Source: Kibdelosporangium banguiense (lineage in GTDB: Bacteria > Actinomycetota > Actinomycetes > Mycobacteriales > Pseudonocardiaceae). Taken from it: DNA of 64,000 nucleotides. Shown here one piece after another: positions 46,871-55,636 of this stretch; positions within the stretch are counted from its first letter, which is position 1; every line of letters begins with the position of its first letter. The stretch spans positions 2,927,203-2,991,202 of the forward strand of contig NZ_JAGINW010000001.1 of NCBI RefSeq assembly GCF_017876405.1, read 5' to 3'. Under the pieces are notes generated by a model that saw only the letters and a program-made list of their open reading frames with translations, did not search any database and was not told the DNA's origin. Position numbers and translations under genes: made by a program.

Positions 46871-48043
46871 CTACGACACGAACAGCAGCAGGTTCGGTGA
46901 GCCTGAGCCAGGACTGGTCACCTTGTTCGGGGTGGCCGCGGCCTTCAGCGCCGCCTCAACCGCCGCAGGTGTCGCGGTTGTGTGCGTGGCCAGGTAGAGC
47001 GCGGCCGCGCCGGCAACGTGCGGGGTCGCCATGGACGTACCGCTGATGTTGTTGGTGGCGGTGTTGCTGGTCGCCCACGACGAGACGATGTTCTGGCCCG
47101 GCGCGAAGATGTCGGTGCAGGTGCCGTAGTTGGAGAACGACGCCCTGGCATCCGTGTTCGTGCTGGCGTTCACCGTGATCGCCTGGGTCACGCGGGCCGG
47201 CGACGAGTTGCAGGCGCTCGTGTTCGAGTTACCGGACGCGATCGCGTAGGTGACACCGCGTGCGATCGAGTTCCGGACCGCGTTGTCGATAGCGGTGCTG
47301 GCGCCGCCACCGAGGCTCATGTTGGCGACGGCAGGCTTGACGTGGTTGTTGGTCACCCAGTCGATGCCCGCGACGACCTGGGCCGTCGTGCCGGAGCCGG
47401 AGCAGTTGAGTACGCGGACCGCGTACAGCTTCACGCCCTTGGCGACGCCGTACTGGCTGCCGCCAACGGTTCCGGCGACGTGCGTGCCGTGTCCGTGGCA
47501 GTCGTTCGCATTGCCGCCGGAGGTGACAGCGTCGAAGCCTGCGACAGCGCGGCCGCCGAAGGTCGTGTGGGTGGTGCGAATGCCGGTGTCGATGATGTAC
47601 GCGTTCACATTGGACGCTGTGGTCGAGTACGTGTACGAGTTGCTCAACGGCAGGTTGCGCTGGTCGATCCGGTCAAGACCCCACGACGGCGGGTTCGTCT
47701 GCGTCGCGGTGATGCTGACCTGCTGGTCGGCCTGGACGAATTCCACCGCCGGGTCGGCGGCCAGCCTGCGGGCCTGCGACGCGGTCATGTCGGCGGCAAA
47801 GCCCTTCAGCGCCGCGCTGTACGTGAACTTGACGGCACCGCCGTACTTCTGGGTCAACGACGCCGCGTTGGCCGGCGTGTTCTTCAGGGCGACGATGTAG
47901 GAGTTCGGCACCACGTCCACCGCGCCGGCGTCGAGAATCGTGCCTTCGGCGGCATGTGCGGGCGTGGCCAGTCCGATTGCCGCGGTCAGGACGACCGCGA
48001 TTCCGGCTGTCCCTGTCAAACGGGCAGCCTTGAGTACACCCAT
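46871..48043 (-). CDS. secreted subtilisin-like serine protease (proteinase-K type), first
   Basis: A 390-aa pre-pro-protease. A Sec-type signal (AARLTGTAGIAVVLTAAIGL, cleavage near TPAHAA-EG), an inhibitor I9 propeptide (about 45-110; SYIVALKNTPANAASL) and an S8A catalytic domain (about 120-390) are visible, with catalytic Asp152 (YIIDTG), His185 (GHGTHVAGT) and Ser337 (GTSMATPHVAG). Start ATG at 48043 has GAAGGAG 9 nt upstream; longer readings enter the leader. It is a paralogue of the upstream gene and lacks its C-terminal P domain. Confidence 0.93.
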   Translation of the reverse strand: MGVLKAARLTGTAGIAVVLTAAIGLATPAHAAEGTILDAGAVDVVPNSYIVALKNTPANAASLTQKYGGAVKFTYSAALKGFAADMTASQARRLAADPAVEFVQADQQVSITATQTNPPSWGLDRIDQRNLPLSNSYTYSTTASNVNAYIIDTGIRTTHTTFGGRAVAGFDAVTSGGNANDCHGHGTHVAGTVGGSQYGVAKGVKLYAVRVLNCSGSGTTAQVVAGIDWVTNNHVKPAVANMSLGGGASTAIDNAVRNSIARGVTYAIASGNSNTSACNSSPARVTQAITVNASTNTDARASFSNYGTCTDIFAPGQNIVSSWATSNTATNNISGTSMATPHVAGAAALYLATHTTATPAAVEAALKAAATPNKVTSPGSGSPNLLLFVS

Positions 48044-48066
48044 CCTCTGGTCTCCTTCTAGCAGGG

Positions 48067-48106
48067 CGCGTGTGCGACTTTTGGAACGCCCTCGCCGGCA
48101 CACGCG
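48067..48106 (-). promoter_or_regulatory. leader hairpin of the first S8 protease
   Basis: A 9-bp perfect stem (CGCGTGTGC / GCACACGCG) lies 23 nt before the start codon. Its loop carries GAGGGC and AAAAGT, the same as in the leader of the second protease, and the ribosome-binding region GCGCCCTGC-n-AGAAGGAG is also shared. Confidence 0.55.
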
Positions 48107-48204
48107 AGTTGGAAGGAACTCCTCCACACTTGTCCTTGACCAAGGGATTACGCAAGGGAGTCGTGTTGTCACGTATCGCCAGAAATCTATTTCTGGGAAT
48201 GAAA

Positions 48205-48244
48205 TGGCCCGTTCGGCGTAACATCGATTACGTCGAACGGGCCA
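48205..48244 (-). terminator. terminator of the second S8 protease
   Basis: A 17-bp stem (TGGCCCGTTCGGCGTAA with TTACGTCGAACGGGCCA, one G-T wobble position) with a 6-nt loop lies 16 nt after the stop, followed on the minus strand by TTTCATT. Confidence 0.8.
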
Positions 48245-48260
48245 TTGAAATGATGATAAA

Positions 48261-49808
48261 TCAGACAGTCAGGCTCCAGCTGTTGATCCGGCCGGTGTCC
48301 TGCGCTGCCACGTCCTGCACCCGCAGGTTCCAGGTGCCGTTGGCGTCCTCAACGGACAGGTTCGCGGTGTAGGTCTCGACCACGTCGTCGCCGCTGTCGC
48401 CGGAGTCCGACGGCTTGAGGTTGCGCACTGTGCCGTTCGGCGAGACCAGATCGATCTTGAGGTCACCACGCCAGGTGTGGGTGATGTTCACGGCGATCTT
48501 GGCCCCGTTGGAGGCCTTCTTGCCCGCGCACTCGGTCACCGAGATCGGGCTGTTCACGGTGGACAGATCCGGGATCTGCACGACCGTGCTGCTGGTCTTG
48601 GTGACACAGGTCGTGGGCGGCGGCTCGGTGCCACCGGCACCCACGTACAGCAGCTTGTTCGGCGAGCCGCTACCCGCACCGCTGATCTTGTCGCTGGAGG
48701 CGTTGGCGACCAGGGCCGCGGCGACCTGCGCCGGGGTGGCCGTCGGGTTGTCCGCCAGGTAGAGCGCGGCCGCGCCGGCCACGTGCGGGGTCGCCATGGA
48801 CGTACCGCTGATGTTGTTGGTGGCGGTGTTGCTGCCGATCCACGAGGACACGATGTTCTGGCCCGGCGCGAAGATGTCGGTGCAGGTACCGATGTTGGAG
48901 AACGAAGCCCGCGCGTCGGTGTTGGTCGACGCGTTCACGGTGATCGCCTCGGGAACACGTGCCGGGGAGTAGTTGCAAGCGTTTGCGCCGTTGGAGTTTC
49001 CGGACGCGATGGCGTAGGTGACGCCGGACGCGATCGAGCGCTGGACGGCTGCGTCCAAAGTGGTGTCCACGCCGCCACCAAGGCTCATGTTCGCCACAGC
49101 GGGCTTCACGGCGTTCGCGGTGACCCAGTCGATACCGGCCACAACCTGGGCTGTGGTGCCGGAACCGGCGCAGGACAGCACGCGGACCGCGTACAGCTTC
49201 ACGGCCTTCGCAACGCCGTACTCGGCGCCACCGACGGTTCCGGCGACGTGCGTGCCGTGACCGTGGCAGTCGTTGGCGTTGCCGCCCGCCGTGATCGCAT
49301 CGAAGCCTGGCACCGCACGGCCACCGAACGTCTGGTGGGTGGTCATGATGCCGGTGTCGATGATGTACGCGTTCACATTGGACGCTTCATTGGGATAGGT
49401 GTAGGAGTTGTCCAGCGGCAGGCTGCGCTGGTCGATCCGGTCGATGCCCCAGGCGGGCGGGTTCGGCTGGGTGCCGGTGATCCGCAGCGTGCGGTTGGTC
49501 TGTACGTACTGCACGGCCGGGTCCGCGGCGAGCCTGCGGGCCTGTGCCTCGGTCATCGTCGTGGCGAAGCCGTTGAGCGCGGCCTTGTAGGTGTGCGTGA
49601 CGCTGCCGCCGTACTTCTGGCTCAGCGAAGCCGCGGTCTGCGGCGTGTTCTTCAGGACGACCACATAGGAGTCCTTGACGACATCCGGTGCGTCGATGCC
49701 GAGAATCTGGCCCTGTGCCGCGGCCGCCGGGCTGGCAAGCCCGATCGCCGCGGTGATCACGGCGATCCCGCTTATGCCCGTTATCCGGGCAGCACGAATT
49801 ACACCCAT
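48261..49808 (-). CDS. secreted subtilisin-like serine protease with P domain, second
   Basis: A 515-aa pre-pro-protease closely related to its neighbour: signal (AARITGISGIAVITAAIGLA, cleavage near SPAAAA-QG), I9 propeptide (about 45-110), S8A domain with Asp151, His184 and Ser337, then a Cys-rich linker and a C-terminal P/Homo B domain (about 425-515; ITHTWRGDLKIDLVSPNGT, WNLRVQDVAAQDTGRINSWS). P domains stabilise or target secreted proteases. ATG at 49808 follows GAAGGAGATC. Probably extracellular protein degradation or processing. Confidence 0.93.
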   Translation of the reverse strand: MGVIRAARITGISGIAVITAAIGLASPAAAAQGQILGIDAPDVVKDSYVVVLKNTPQTAASLSQKYGGSVTHTYKAALNGFATTMTEAQARRLAADPAVQYVQTNRTLRITGTQPNPPAWGIDRIDQRSLPLDNSYTYPNEASNVNAYIIDTGIMTTHQTFGGRAVPGFDAITAGGNANDCHGHGTHVAGTVGGAEYGVAKAVKLYAVRVLSCAGSGTTAQVVAGIDWVTANAVKPAVANMSLGGGVDTTLDAAVQRSIASGVTYAIASGNSNGANACNYSPARVPEAITVNASTNTDARASFSNIGTCTDIFAPGQNIVSSWIGSNTATNNISGTSMATPHVAGAAALYLADNPTATPAQVAAALVANASSDKISGAGSGSPNKLLYVGAGGTEPPPTTCVTKTSSTVVQIPDLSTVNSPISVTECAGKKASNGAKIAVNITHTWRGDLKIDLVSPNGTVRNLKPSDSGDSGDDVVETYTANLSVEDANGTWNLRVQDVAAQDTGRINSWSLTV

Positions 49809-49831
49809 CCTGAGATCTCCTTCTTGCAGGG

Positions 49832-49866
49832 CGCGTGCGGCACTTTTTGCCCTCGTACCGCACACG
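49832..49866 (-). promoter_or_regulatory. leader hairpin of the second S8 protease
   Basis: CGTGTGCGG/CCGCACGCG (one G-T pair) with a loop holding GAGGGC and AAAAAGT, 23 nt before the start. Position, stem and loop parallel the first protease, with different stem bases, so the fold rather than just sequence is kept. Confidence 0.55.
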
Positions 49867-49950
49867 ATTGGAAGGACGATCAACAGGGTGATACGTGACC
49901 ACCCCATGACGCAAGGTCACGCAGGCGGTTTACATATTCCCAGTCAGACC

Positions 49951-50685
49951 TCAGTCACCGCGCCGGATAGGCCCGATGATCTGCTGTTCGCGCTGCGCGG
50001 TGACCAATCGCAATGTCCGCCACATATCGTTTGTGCGGGCGATGACCTGGTCGTCTTTCAGCATGGTCAACTCGTTGACATATTGCGGCAACAAACGCCA
50101 AATACGCCCGGCGAGCTGAGCCTGGCCGGCGGGAAGTCGTTGCATGAGCACAAGGTCGGCCGCGTTCGCGGTCGCCCCGGCCTGCGGGTGCAGATAAGGC
50201 AGCACGTAAATCGTCGTCTGCCAGGGCGCCCGCGGCGGGAACAGCTCCTGCGGCGTCGGGCCACCGTCGTGGATCACCAGCAGCGGGCTGTCCTCCGATG
50301 GCCGGGGCAGCTCGACCGGGCTGAGCCGGCGGATCTGCACCAACGGCACCGGCTGACCGTTCGGGCCGTTGCCCGCAGCCTTGGCGAGTACCTGCCACTT
50401 GGCGGGACGACCGGTCGCGACAACGACCCACGCGCCCACGGCCATCGCGCGCAACGCGGTCTGCAGCGCCAAATAGAGCCCGCCGACCAGCACGATCCTG
50501 GTCGGCGCGTTGCGCATCGCCGAGATCATCAACGGCTCGCCCTGCTGGATGCCCTGGCCGAGCACCATTCCGCCGCGGTCCGCGGACGGGCTGACGGTGT
50601 CGAGCATGGCCGAGGAGACCAGGAACTCGGGCGCGACGCCTTTGTTCACGCCCTGTGCGTCGACCAGCCGGCTGGAGCCGCTCAC
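49951..50685 (-). CDS. uncharacterised protein coupled to eccE
   Basis: A 244-aa protein. Its GTG overlaps the eccE stop by 4 bases (GTGTGA), so it is translated with eccE as the last gene of the pair. Features seen: Rossmann-like strands (TRIVLVGGLYLALQTALRAM; AWVVVATGRPAKWQVLAKAA; SPLLVIHDGGPTP), a nucleotide- or ligand-type fold, and no signal peptide. I cannot assign a family; the name T7SS-associated is inference from context. Confidence 0.7.
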   Translation of the reverse strand: MSGSSRLVDAQGVNKGVAPEFLVSSAMLDTVSPSADRGGMVLGQGIQQGEPLMISAMRNAPTRIVLVGGLYLALQTALRAMAVGAWVVVATGRPAKWQVLAKAAGNGPNGQPVPLVQIRRLSPVELPRPSEDSPLLVIHDGGPTPQELFPPRAPWQTTIYVLPYLHPQAGATANAADLVLMQRLPAGQAQLAGRIWRLLPQYVNELTMLKDDQVIARTNDMWRTLRLVTAQREQQIIGPIRRGD

Positions 50686-52106
50686 ACCGCACCTCCCAGT
50701 GGCAACGTGGCCGCGAGACCGGCGACCTGCAGGCCGCGCAGCGGGGTCAGGGTGATGCCGAGCTTGCCGGAGATCGCGTCGAGCCGTTCGTCGGCGTGCT
50801 CGAGTTCGCTCGGCGTCCGCGCGCTGACCCGGACCAGGCCGCGCATGCCGATCTGGTCGTTGTCCGAACCGGGCGACAGCGACAACGCGATCGTGGACGA
50901 CAGCGCCCGCACACCTGTGAGGGCGTTGAGGCTGGTGGCGACCTTGCCGTTGGGCCAGCCGGTGATCGAGTAGCTCGCGTGGCCGACACCGGCCACGGTC
51001 ACACCGGTCCACCGCTCTTGCAGACCGACGCGGGTGTTCGAGCCGGCGACCGCGGTCAGTTCGGCTGCCGAGATACCGGCCTTCAACAGCTCGTCCGGGT
51101 CCAAGGGACGCGTCGGTACGCCACGCGACTCAAGCGCGTTGCGCACACGCGACAGCGCGCCGATCAACGCACGATGCGCGCCGACAACGCCGCCGCCACG
51201 TTCGCGCACCGCGGCGGGGCAGCGGCTCGGGTCGAGGCGGATGGCAACCCAGGTCGTACGGCGTGCGGCGGCCGGGAGCGGCCCGAGCACCTCCATGTAC
51301 GACGCGAGCGCGGGCGAGTTGGGCGGCAATGCCGTGCTGCCGGGGTAGCAGTGCCAGATCACCTGGATCGCGTCGAGCACCACACCGCGGTCCTCAAGGC
51401 AGGGCGCCAACGCGCCCAGCGGCAGGCTCGGGGTCGTGCCCATCTGGGTGATCAGGCCAGGCGCCGGATCGACCAGCAGCACCGCGGTCCACGTGCCGTC
51501 GTGCCAGGCCAGGCCCAGCGGCCGGCGCTCGTGGTCCTGGCCGTGCGCGACCACGAGGTCAGGCACAGCGAGCCGGAGCAGCGAGACGCGTGCGTCCTCG
51601 GGACCGGTGACGGCTGCGTCGCTGTCGGCGGCGACCTGCTCCATCGAAATCGGCGCTGAGGGCTTCGTCACTCTCGCGTGCGACCGGAACGTGTAGCGAG
51701 TGGTCAAATTCACCCACTGCGGGAACCAGCGGCCACGCCAGCGGATGAACGCGAACAGCAACGCGATCACGACCACACCGATGGCCACGTACAGCAGGCT
51801 GGTGTCGATGGCCAGCAGGATCAGGCCGATCGCCAGGCCGAGCTCCACCACGACCAGGTTGGTCACCGGCAGTGCGCCCAGGCTGGCGCCGGTCATCCGG
51901 CGGCGGGCGGAGACCGGGACTCTCGGCGGGCCAGGCACCGGCATCGGCCCGGTGCTGCCCGGGCGCTGACCGCCGGGCGGCCCCGGTGGTGGTCCTCCGG
52001 GCGGGCCAGGCGGGCGCCCACCGGGCGGCGGTCCCCCCGGTGGTGGTCCTGGCGGACGTCCTCCCGGCGGTGGCATACCAGGGCGTCCAGGCGTGGTCAC
52101 CGACAT
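50682..52106 (-). CDS. eccE: type VII secretion protein EccE
   Basis: A 474-aa protein: a Pro/Gly/Arg low-complexity N-terminus (about residues 1-60), two transmembrane helices (about 80-125; LVVVELGLAIGLILLAI and LYVAIGVVVIALLFAF) and a C-terminal cytoplasmic domain. It is the peripheral membrane subunit of T7SS and is absent from some ESX-4 loci, so its presence is notable. GTG/ATG choice is clear at 52106. Confidence 0.85.
   Translation of the reverse strand: MSVTTPGRPGMPPPGGRPPGPPPGGPPPGGRPPGPPGGPPPGPPGGQRPGSTGPMPVPGPPRVPVSARRRMTGASLGALPVTNLVVVELGLAIGLILLAIDTSLLYVAIGVVVIALLFAFIRWRGRWFPQWVNLTTRYTFRSHARVTKPSAPISMEQVAADSDAAVTGPEDARVSLLRLAVPDLVVAHGQDHERRPLGLAWHDGTWTAVLLVDPAPGLITQMGTTPSLPLGALAPCLEDRGVVLDAIQVIWHCYPGSTALPPNSPALASYMEVLGPLPAAARRTTWVAIRLDPSRCPAAVRERGGGVVGAHRALIGALSRVRNALESRGVPTRPLDPDELLKAGISAAELTAVAGSNTRVGLQERWTGVTVAGVGHASYSITGWPNGKVATSLNALTGVRALSSTIALSLSPGSDNDQIGMRGLVRVSARTPSELEHADERLDAISGKLGITLTPLRGLQVAGLAATLPLGGAV
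51961..52078 (-). repeat. Pro-Gly-rich coding repeat at the eccE 5' end
   Basis: Repeating units of the type GGPPPGGRPPGPP, encoded by imperfect GGTGGTCC and CCGGGCGG repeats. Such tracts can change length between strains. Confidence 0.6.
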
Positions 52107-52231
52107 TCCTGTTCCGTCTCTTCCCCTCGATCACGCTGCTCGTGTCCAGTTACCCCGAACCCCGAGCCGGGCGCCTTCGCTACGGCTATCCTGCGGAACC
52201 GTACCGCGACTGGGAGAGCTGCAGGCCGAGA
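52107..52231. other. divergent gap between eccE and eccB
   Basis: A 125-bp gap that must hold promoters for both directions. A TATCCT (52187-52192) is a possible plus-strand -10, but no good -35 pairs with it; nothing else stands out. Confidence 0.3.
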
Positions 52232-53851
52232 ATGCCGTCAACACCGACTACTAAGTCACAGGTTCAGGCGTACCGCTTCGTGCTGCGAAGGATGCAGTCG
52301 GCGCTGGTCCGTAAGGACGCGGTGATGCTGCACGACCCGATGCGCACGCACTCGCGTGCGACCATCGTCGGTGTCTGCCTCGCTGCCATCGGCGTGCTGG
52401 GGTTCGTGATCGTCGGGTTACTGTCGCCGAAGCCGACCGTGCCGGACAGCGGGATCATCATTGCCGAGCCGTCCGGGACCGTGTACGTCGTGTCGGGCAA
52501 CCCGAAGACGCTGACGCCGACGTTCAACCTGGCCTCCGCGCGCCTGCTCGTGCTGGCGCAGTCCAACCAGGGCCAGGGCGACGACAGCGGCGCGTCGGCG
52601 GACGTGGACACGCCTGCGGCCGCCCCGCCCGACCCGACGGTGATCGCGGACAAGGACCTCAAGGACATCCCCAAGCGGCAGCTGACCGGGATTCCCAACG
52701 GACCGCAGCTGCTGCCTGCCGACGACCAGCGGATCAAGGACTTCTGGGCGGTCTGCGACAAGATCCTGATCGACCCGACCCGGCCGGACGCCACCAACAA
52801 GATCGGCATCGAGACCTCGGTCGTGGCCGGCGTGGAGAACATGGACCGCGAGCTGCGGGACGGTGAATCCCTGCTGGTCCGGGCCCGCAACAACAAGGTC
52901 TACCTGATCTACCGGACGCCGACCGACGCCAACCAGCCCACCGCCAACGCCGTCCGCGCCGAGGTCGACATCTCCAAGGCCTCGGTGGTCGGCGCGCTCA
53001 GGCTGAACACCCGCGCGATCCGGGACATCAGCACCGGCCTGCTCAACGCGATCCCCGAGGTCTCGGCGCTGCGCGCGCCGCAGATCGGTGGCGGCAGCAC
53101 GACCGTGAACCTGGGTCTGCCGCTCGGCTCGGTGTTCGCGGTTCCGCTGGCAGGTGACGTCCGCAAGTACTACGTGATCCAGCGCGACCGGATCGAGGAG
53201 ATCAAGCAGACCACCGCGGACCTGATCCGCTACGAGCGTTCGCCGGGTGGCGCGACCATCCCGGACATCTCCCCGGACCGGATCAACTCGATCCAGCAGA
53301 CCAAGAGCGAGGCTGACAAGTCCTCGCCCAGCACGGTGCCCCAGGTGCTGGAGGCCCAGCCCGGCGGCAACTCGGTGGCGTGCCTGCGCTGGACCATGCA
53401 GGGCAGCGGCGAGGGTCGTGACCAGCACACCTCCCTGCACATCAGCGGTGACGTGCCCACCATGAACGACCAGCAGGGCGCCAAGATGCAGCCGCTGAAG
53501 ATCGCCACCCCGAACGCCGACGGCCAGAAGATCGACAACTTCTTCATGCCGCCCGGCCTCGCCGCGGTGGCCCGCGGCTCGTCGTCCAAGCAGGACTTCG
53601 ACCGCGGCCCGATCTACCTGATCTCCGACCGCGGCGTGAAGTACGGCATCCCGGATACCCGGACCGCGGGCGCCCTGGGACTGGCCAAACAGAGCCCGGC
53701 CCCGCTCGCGATCGTCCGGCTGCTCCCGGACGGCGCCCTGCTCCTGGAGAAGGACGCCAACCGCAGCTACGACTCAGTGCCATTCGATCCCAGAGCCGGA
53801 ACGGTGAACACGCCTTCGGCATCGGCAGGCGCCCAACCAGGCGGCTCCTGA
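52232..53851 (+). CDS. eccB: type VII secretion protein EccB
   Basis: A 539-aa protein: short cytoplasmic N-terminus with the family pattern KSQVQAYRFVLRRMQSALVR, one transmembrane helix (about residues 40-62) and a long periplasmic domain with two Cys-linked stretches (AVCDKILID, ACLRW). It forms the periplasmic part of the T7SS complex. The ATG at 52232 follows GGGAGAG; open frame upstream is GC-rich shadow. Confidence 0.93.
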   Translation: MPSTPTTKSQVQAYRFVLRRMQSALVRKDAVMLHDPMRTHSRATIVGVCLAAIGVLGFVIVGLLSPKPTVPDSGIIIAEPSGTVYVVSGNPKTLTPTFNLASARLLVLAQSNQGQGDDSGASADVDTPAAAPPDPTVIADKDLKDIPKRQLTGIPNGPQLLPADDQRIKDFWAVCDKILIDPTRPDATNKIGIETSVVAGVENMDRELRDGESLLVRARNNKVYLIYRTPTDANQPTANAVRAEVDISKASVVGALRLNTRAIRDISTGLLNAIPEVSALRAPQIGGGSTTVNLGLPLGSVFAVPLAGDVRKYYVIQRDRIEEIKQTTADLIRYERSPGGATIPDISPDRINSIQQTKSEADKSSPSTVPQVLEAQPGGNSVACLRWTMQGSGEGRDQHTSLHISGDVPTMNDQQGAKMQPLKIATPNADGQKIDNFFMPPGLAAVARGSSSKQDFDRGPIYLISDRGVKYGIPDTRTAGALGLAKQSPAPLAIVRLLPDGALLLEKDANRSYDSVPFDPRAGTVNTPSASAGAQPGGS

Positions 53852-53896
53852 CACGACAATGGCCCCGGCGGAAATGCCGGGGCCATTGTCGTGTCA
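53849..53896 (+). terminator. eccB terminator
   Basis: A perfect 21-bp inverted repeat with a 6-nt loop, including the eccB stop in its left arm (arms 53849-53869 and 53876-53896). No T-run, but the helix is among the longest in the window. Confidence 0.75.
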
Positions 53897-54043
53897 GTGG
53901 AAAGGGAGTCCCAGCAACCGGCTGTCCGGCCCAGACAATGGCGGCTGTTCTGCCCCGAAGTCCGGACAAATCTGGCACTCGCGGAACCGGGTGACCGCGC
54001 CTAACGTCGGAGCCGGAGTGACAGATCGCTGGGGAGGTGGCCC

Positions 54044-54361
54044 GTGGCCGGTATGAAGATCGATCCGGACGGTGTGACCAGCTACGCCAAGACCATGACC
54101 AAGGGTGCGGACCAGCTCGGCAGCGCGGCGGACGCGCTCAAGGGCGACACACTCGGCGTCGAGGCCTTCGGTGAGCTGGGCCGTCAGGTCAGAACGGCCG
54201 AGGCCTACTCGCGGGCCGCGTCGGCCCTGTGTGACCAGCTGGACCGGGCAGTGGAAAGCCTGCACGCGGCGTCGGACAGCCTGACCGAGGTCGCCGAGCG
54301 GTACCTGACCGGCGAACGGGACGCCGTCCAGCAGATCAAGCGTTCGGAGCAGCCACGATGA
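54044..54361 (+). CDS. EspC-like/WXG100-related ESX protein
   Basis: A 105-aa helical protein of the size and pattern of ESX secretion-associated EspC (DUF2580-like): GVTSYAKTMTKGADQLGSAA helix, turn, then a second helix, with a YxxxE-type export motif (Y87, E91, YLTGE). No WXG is present. The GTG follows GGGGAGGTGG; an ATG at 54053 is an alternative. It overlaps the next gene by 4 bases and is probably its secretion partner. Confidence 0.75.
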   Translation: MAGMKIDPDGVTSYAKTMTKGADQLGSAADALKGDTLGVEAFGELGRQVRTAEAYSRAASALCDQLDRAVESLHAASDSLTEVAERYLTGERDAVQQIKRSEQPR

Positions 54362-55551
54362 GCCCGGCCGACAACCAGATCGACGCGACCGAGTTGTTGC
54401 TCGGCCTGGCCCCGGACGACGAGATTTCCCCGCCCATCGCCCGGCCCATGCCCGCGCCCGCCCCGCGGCCTGAGCCTGTGGTCCCGCCTGCCGGTGGGCC
54501 GGACGGGAAGGACGTCGAGGACAGCGTCGGCGGATACTTGGACTACCTGTCGCAGCTTTGCCGTCAGCTTGGCGTGCCGGACATCGTGGAGGAGTACTTC
54601 GCGCCTGTCGTCGGCCGCTGGACGGCAATGCACGAGGAGGCCGAGCGGTGGCGTAAGGCGGGGAAAGCCGCGGGTGAGGTCACCGAGAACCTGACCAAGC
54701 CGTTGGGCGGCCTGGACGCGGCCTGGGAAGGCGAGACCGCGGACTCGTTCATCGCCTACATGCAGAAGGTCGGCCTCGCCGGCAACGACATGTCCGACGC
54801 GATGAGCTCGATGGCCGACGTCCTGGACAAGACCGCCGACGGCATCCGAGAGATAGTCACCGAGCTGGCGGGAGTTCTGGCGGACACAGCGGAGTCCAGC
54901 TCGCAGGCGATGGCCGGCCCGGTCGCGGGCGAGGAACGAACCCGCCAGCACATCGACACAATGCGGCGGCCGGCCCGGGAGTTCTTCGAGTCGGTGCGCC
55001 AGATCCTCGAGGCGTTCGTGAAGCTGTGCGACAGCATCGACGGCTCGAAAGCCTTCGACCAGGTCAAGATGGCGCACACGTTCCCGGCCGACAACTGGGC
55101 CGCGAAGATCGACGTTCCCGCGCCTGACTCCAAGACCGGTGGAGCTTCCGTTGGTGCCGCTCCTGGTGCTGCGGCTTCCGGCGGTGCCTCTGTCGGCGGC
55201 GGTGGTGCTGCTGCTGGCGGGGGTGGTGCTCCCGTCGGTGGAGGTGCGCCGGTTGAGACCAAGGCTCCGCTGGGACAAGGCGCTTTCACTGCTGTGGGGG
55301 AGGTTCCGGGGTCACCCGCCCAGGGCGGCGGCGCTGCGGCTGCTCCTGCCGCAGCGGGTGGCCGTGGCCCCGGCGGCGGAGCCGGCATGGGCATGGGAGG
55401 CATGATGGCCCCCATGATGGGTGCCGGCGCCGGCGGAGGCGGAGCGCAGGAACACCAGAGCAAGTCCCGTGTTGTCGGCAATCCTGAGGACATTTTCGGA
55501 CCGCCGGAGGACGCGTCTCCCGCCATCATCGGGGAAGAAGAGTCCTCCTGA
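54358..55551 (+). CDS. WXG100/EspB-like secreted substrate with Gly-Ala tail
   Basis: A 397-aa protein: Pro-rich N-terminus, helical domain (about 55-260) with a WxG turn at Trp123-Gly125 (AAWEGETADSF) and a C-terminal Gly/Ala/Ser/Val low-complexity tail (about 262-370), ending in an acidic stretch. This organisation resembles PE/PPE- or EspB-type ESX substrates. It is translationally coupled to the EspC-like partner, which suggests co-secretion. Confidence 0.75.
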   Translation: MSPADNQIDATELLLGLAPDDEISPPIARPMPAPAPRPEPVVPPAGGPDGKDVEDSVGGYLDYLSQLCRQLGVPDIVEEYFAPVVGRWTAMHEEAERWRKAGKAAGEVTENLTKPLGGLDAAWEGETADSFIAYMQKVGLAGNDMSDAMSSMADVLDKTADGIREIVTELAGVLADTAESSSQAMAGPVAGEERTRQHIDTMRRPAREFFESVRQILEAFVKLCDSIDGSKAFDQVKMAHTFPADNWAAKIDVPAPDSKTGGASVGAAPGAAASGGASVGGGGAAAGGGGAPVGGGAPVETKAPLGQGAFTAVGEVPGSPAQGGGAAAAPAAAGGRGPGGGAGMGMGGMMAPMMGAGAGGGGAQEHQSKSRVVGNPEDIFGPPEDASPAIIGEEESS

Positions 55552-55575
55552 GCTTTTCCCGCACTGGAAACAGGA

Positions 55576-55620
55576 AAACCCTTGCGGACGAGGCAATGAG
55601 CCTTCGGTCCACAAGGGTTT
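55576..55620. terminator. bidirectional terminator between the substrate gene and eccC
   Basis: AAACCCTTG/CAAGGGTTT outer stem with an inner GGAC/GTCC and GAGGC/GCCTT helix. Ends in TTT on the plus side and AAA-to-TTT on the minus side, suiting the convergent genes. Confidence 0.7.
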
Positions 55621-55636
55621 CCTTGTGATGAGGCGG

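Noticed and set aside
46727..47046. Plus-strand frame between truA and the protease
   Set aside because: Overlaps the protease 3' end antisense and a terminator; no homology or ribosome-binding site.
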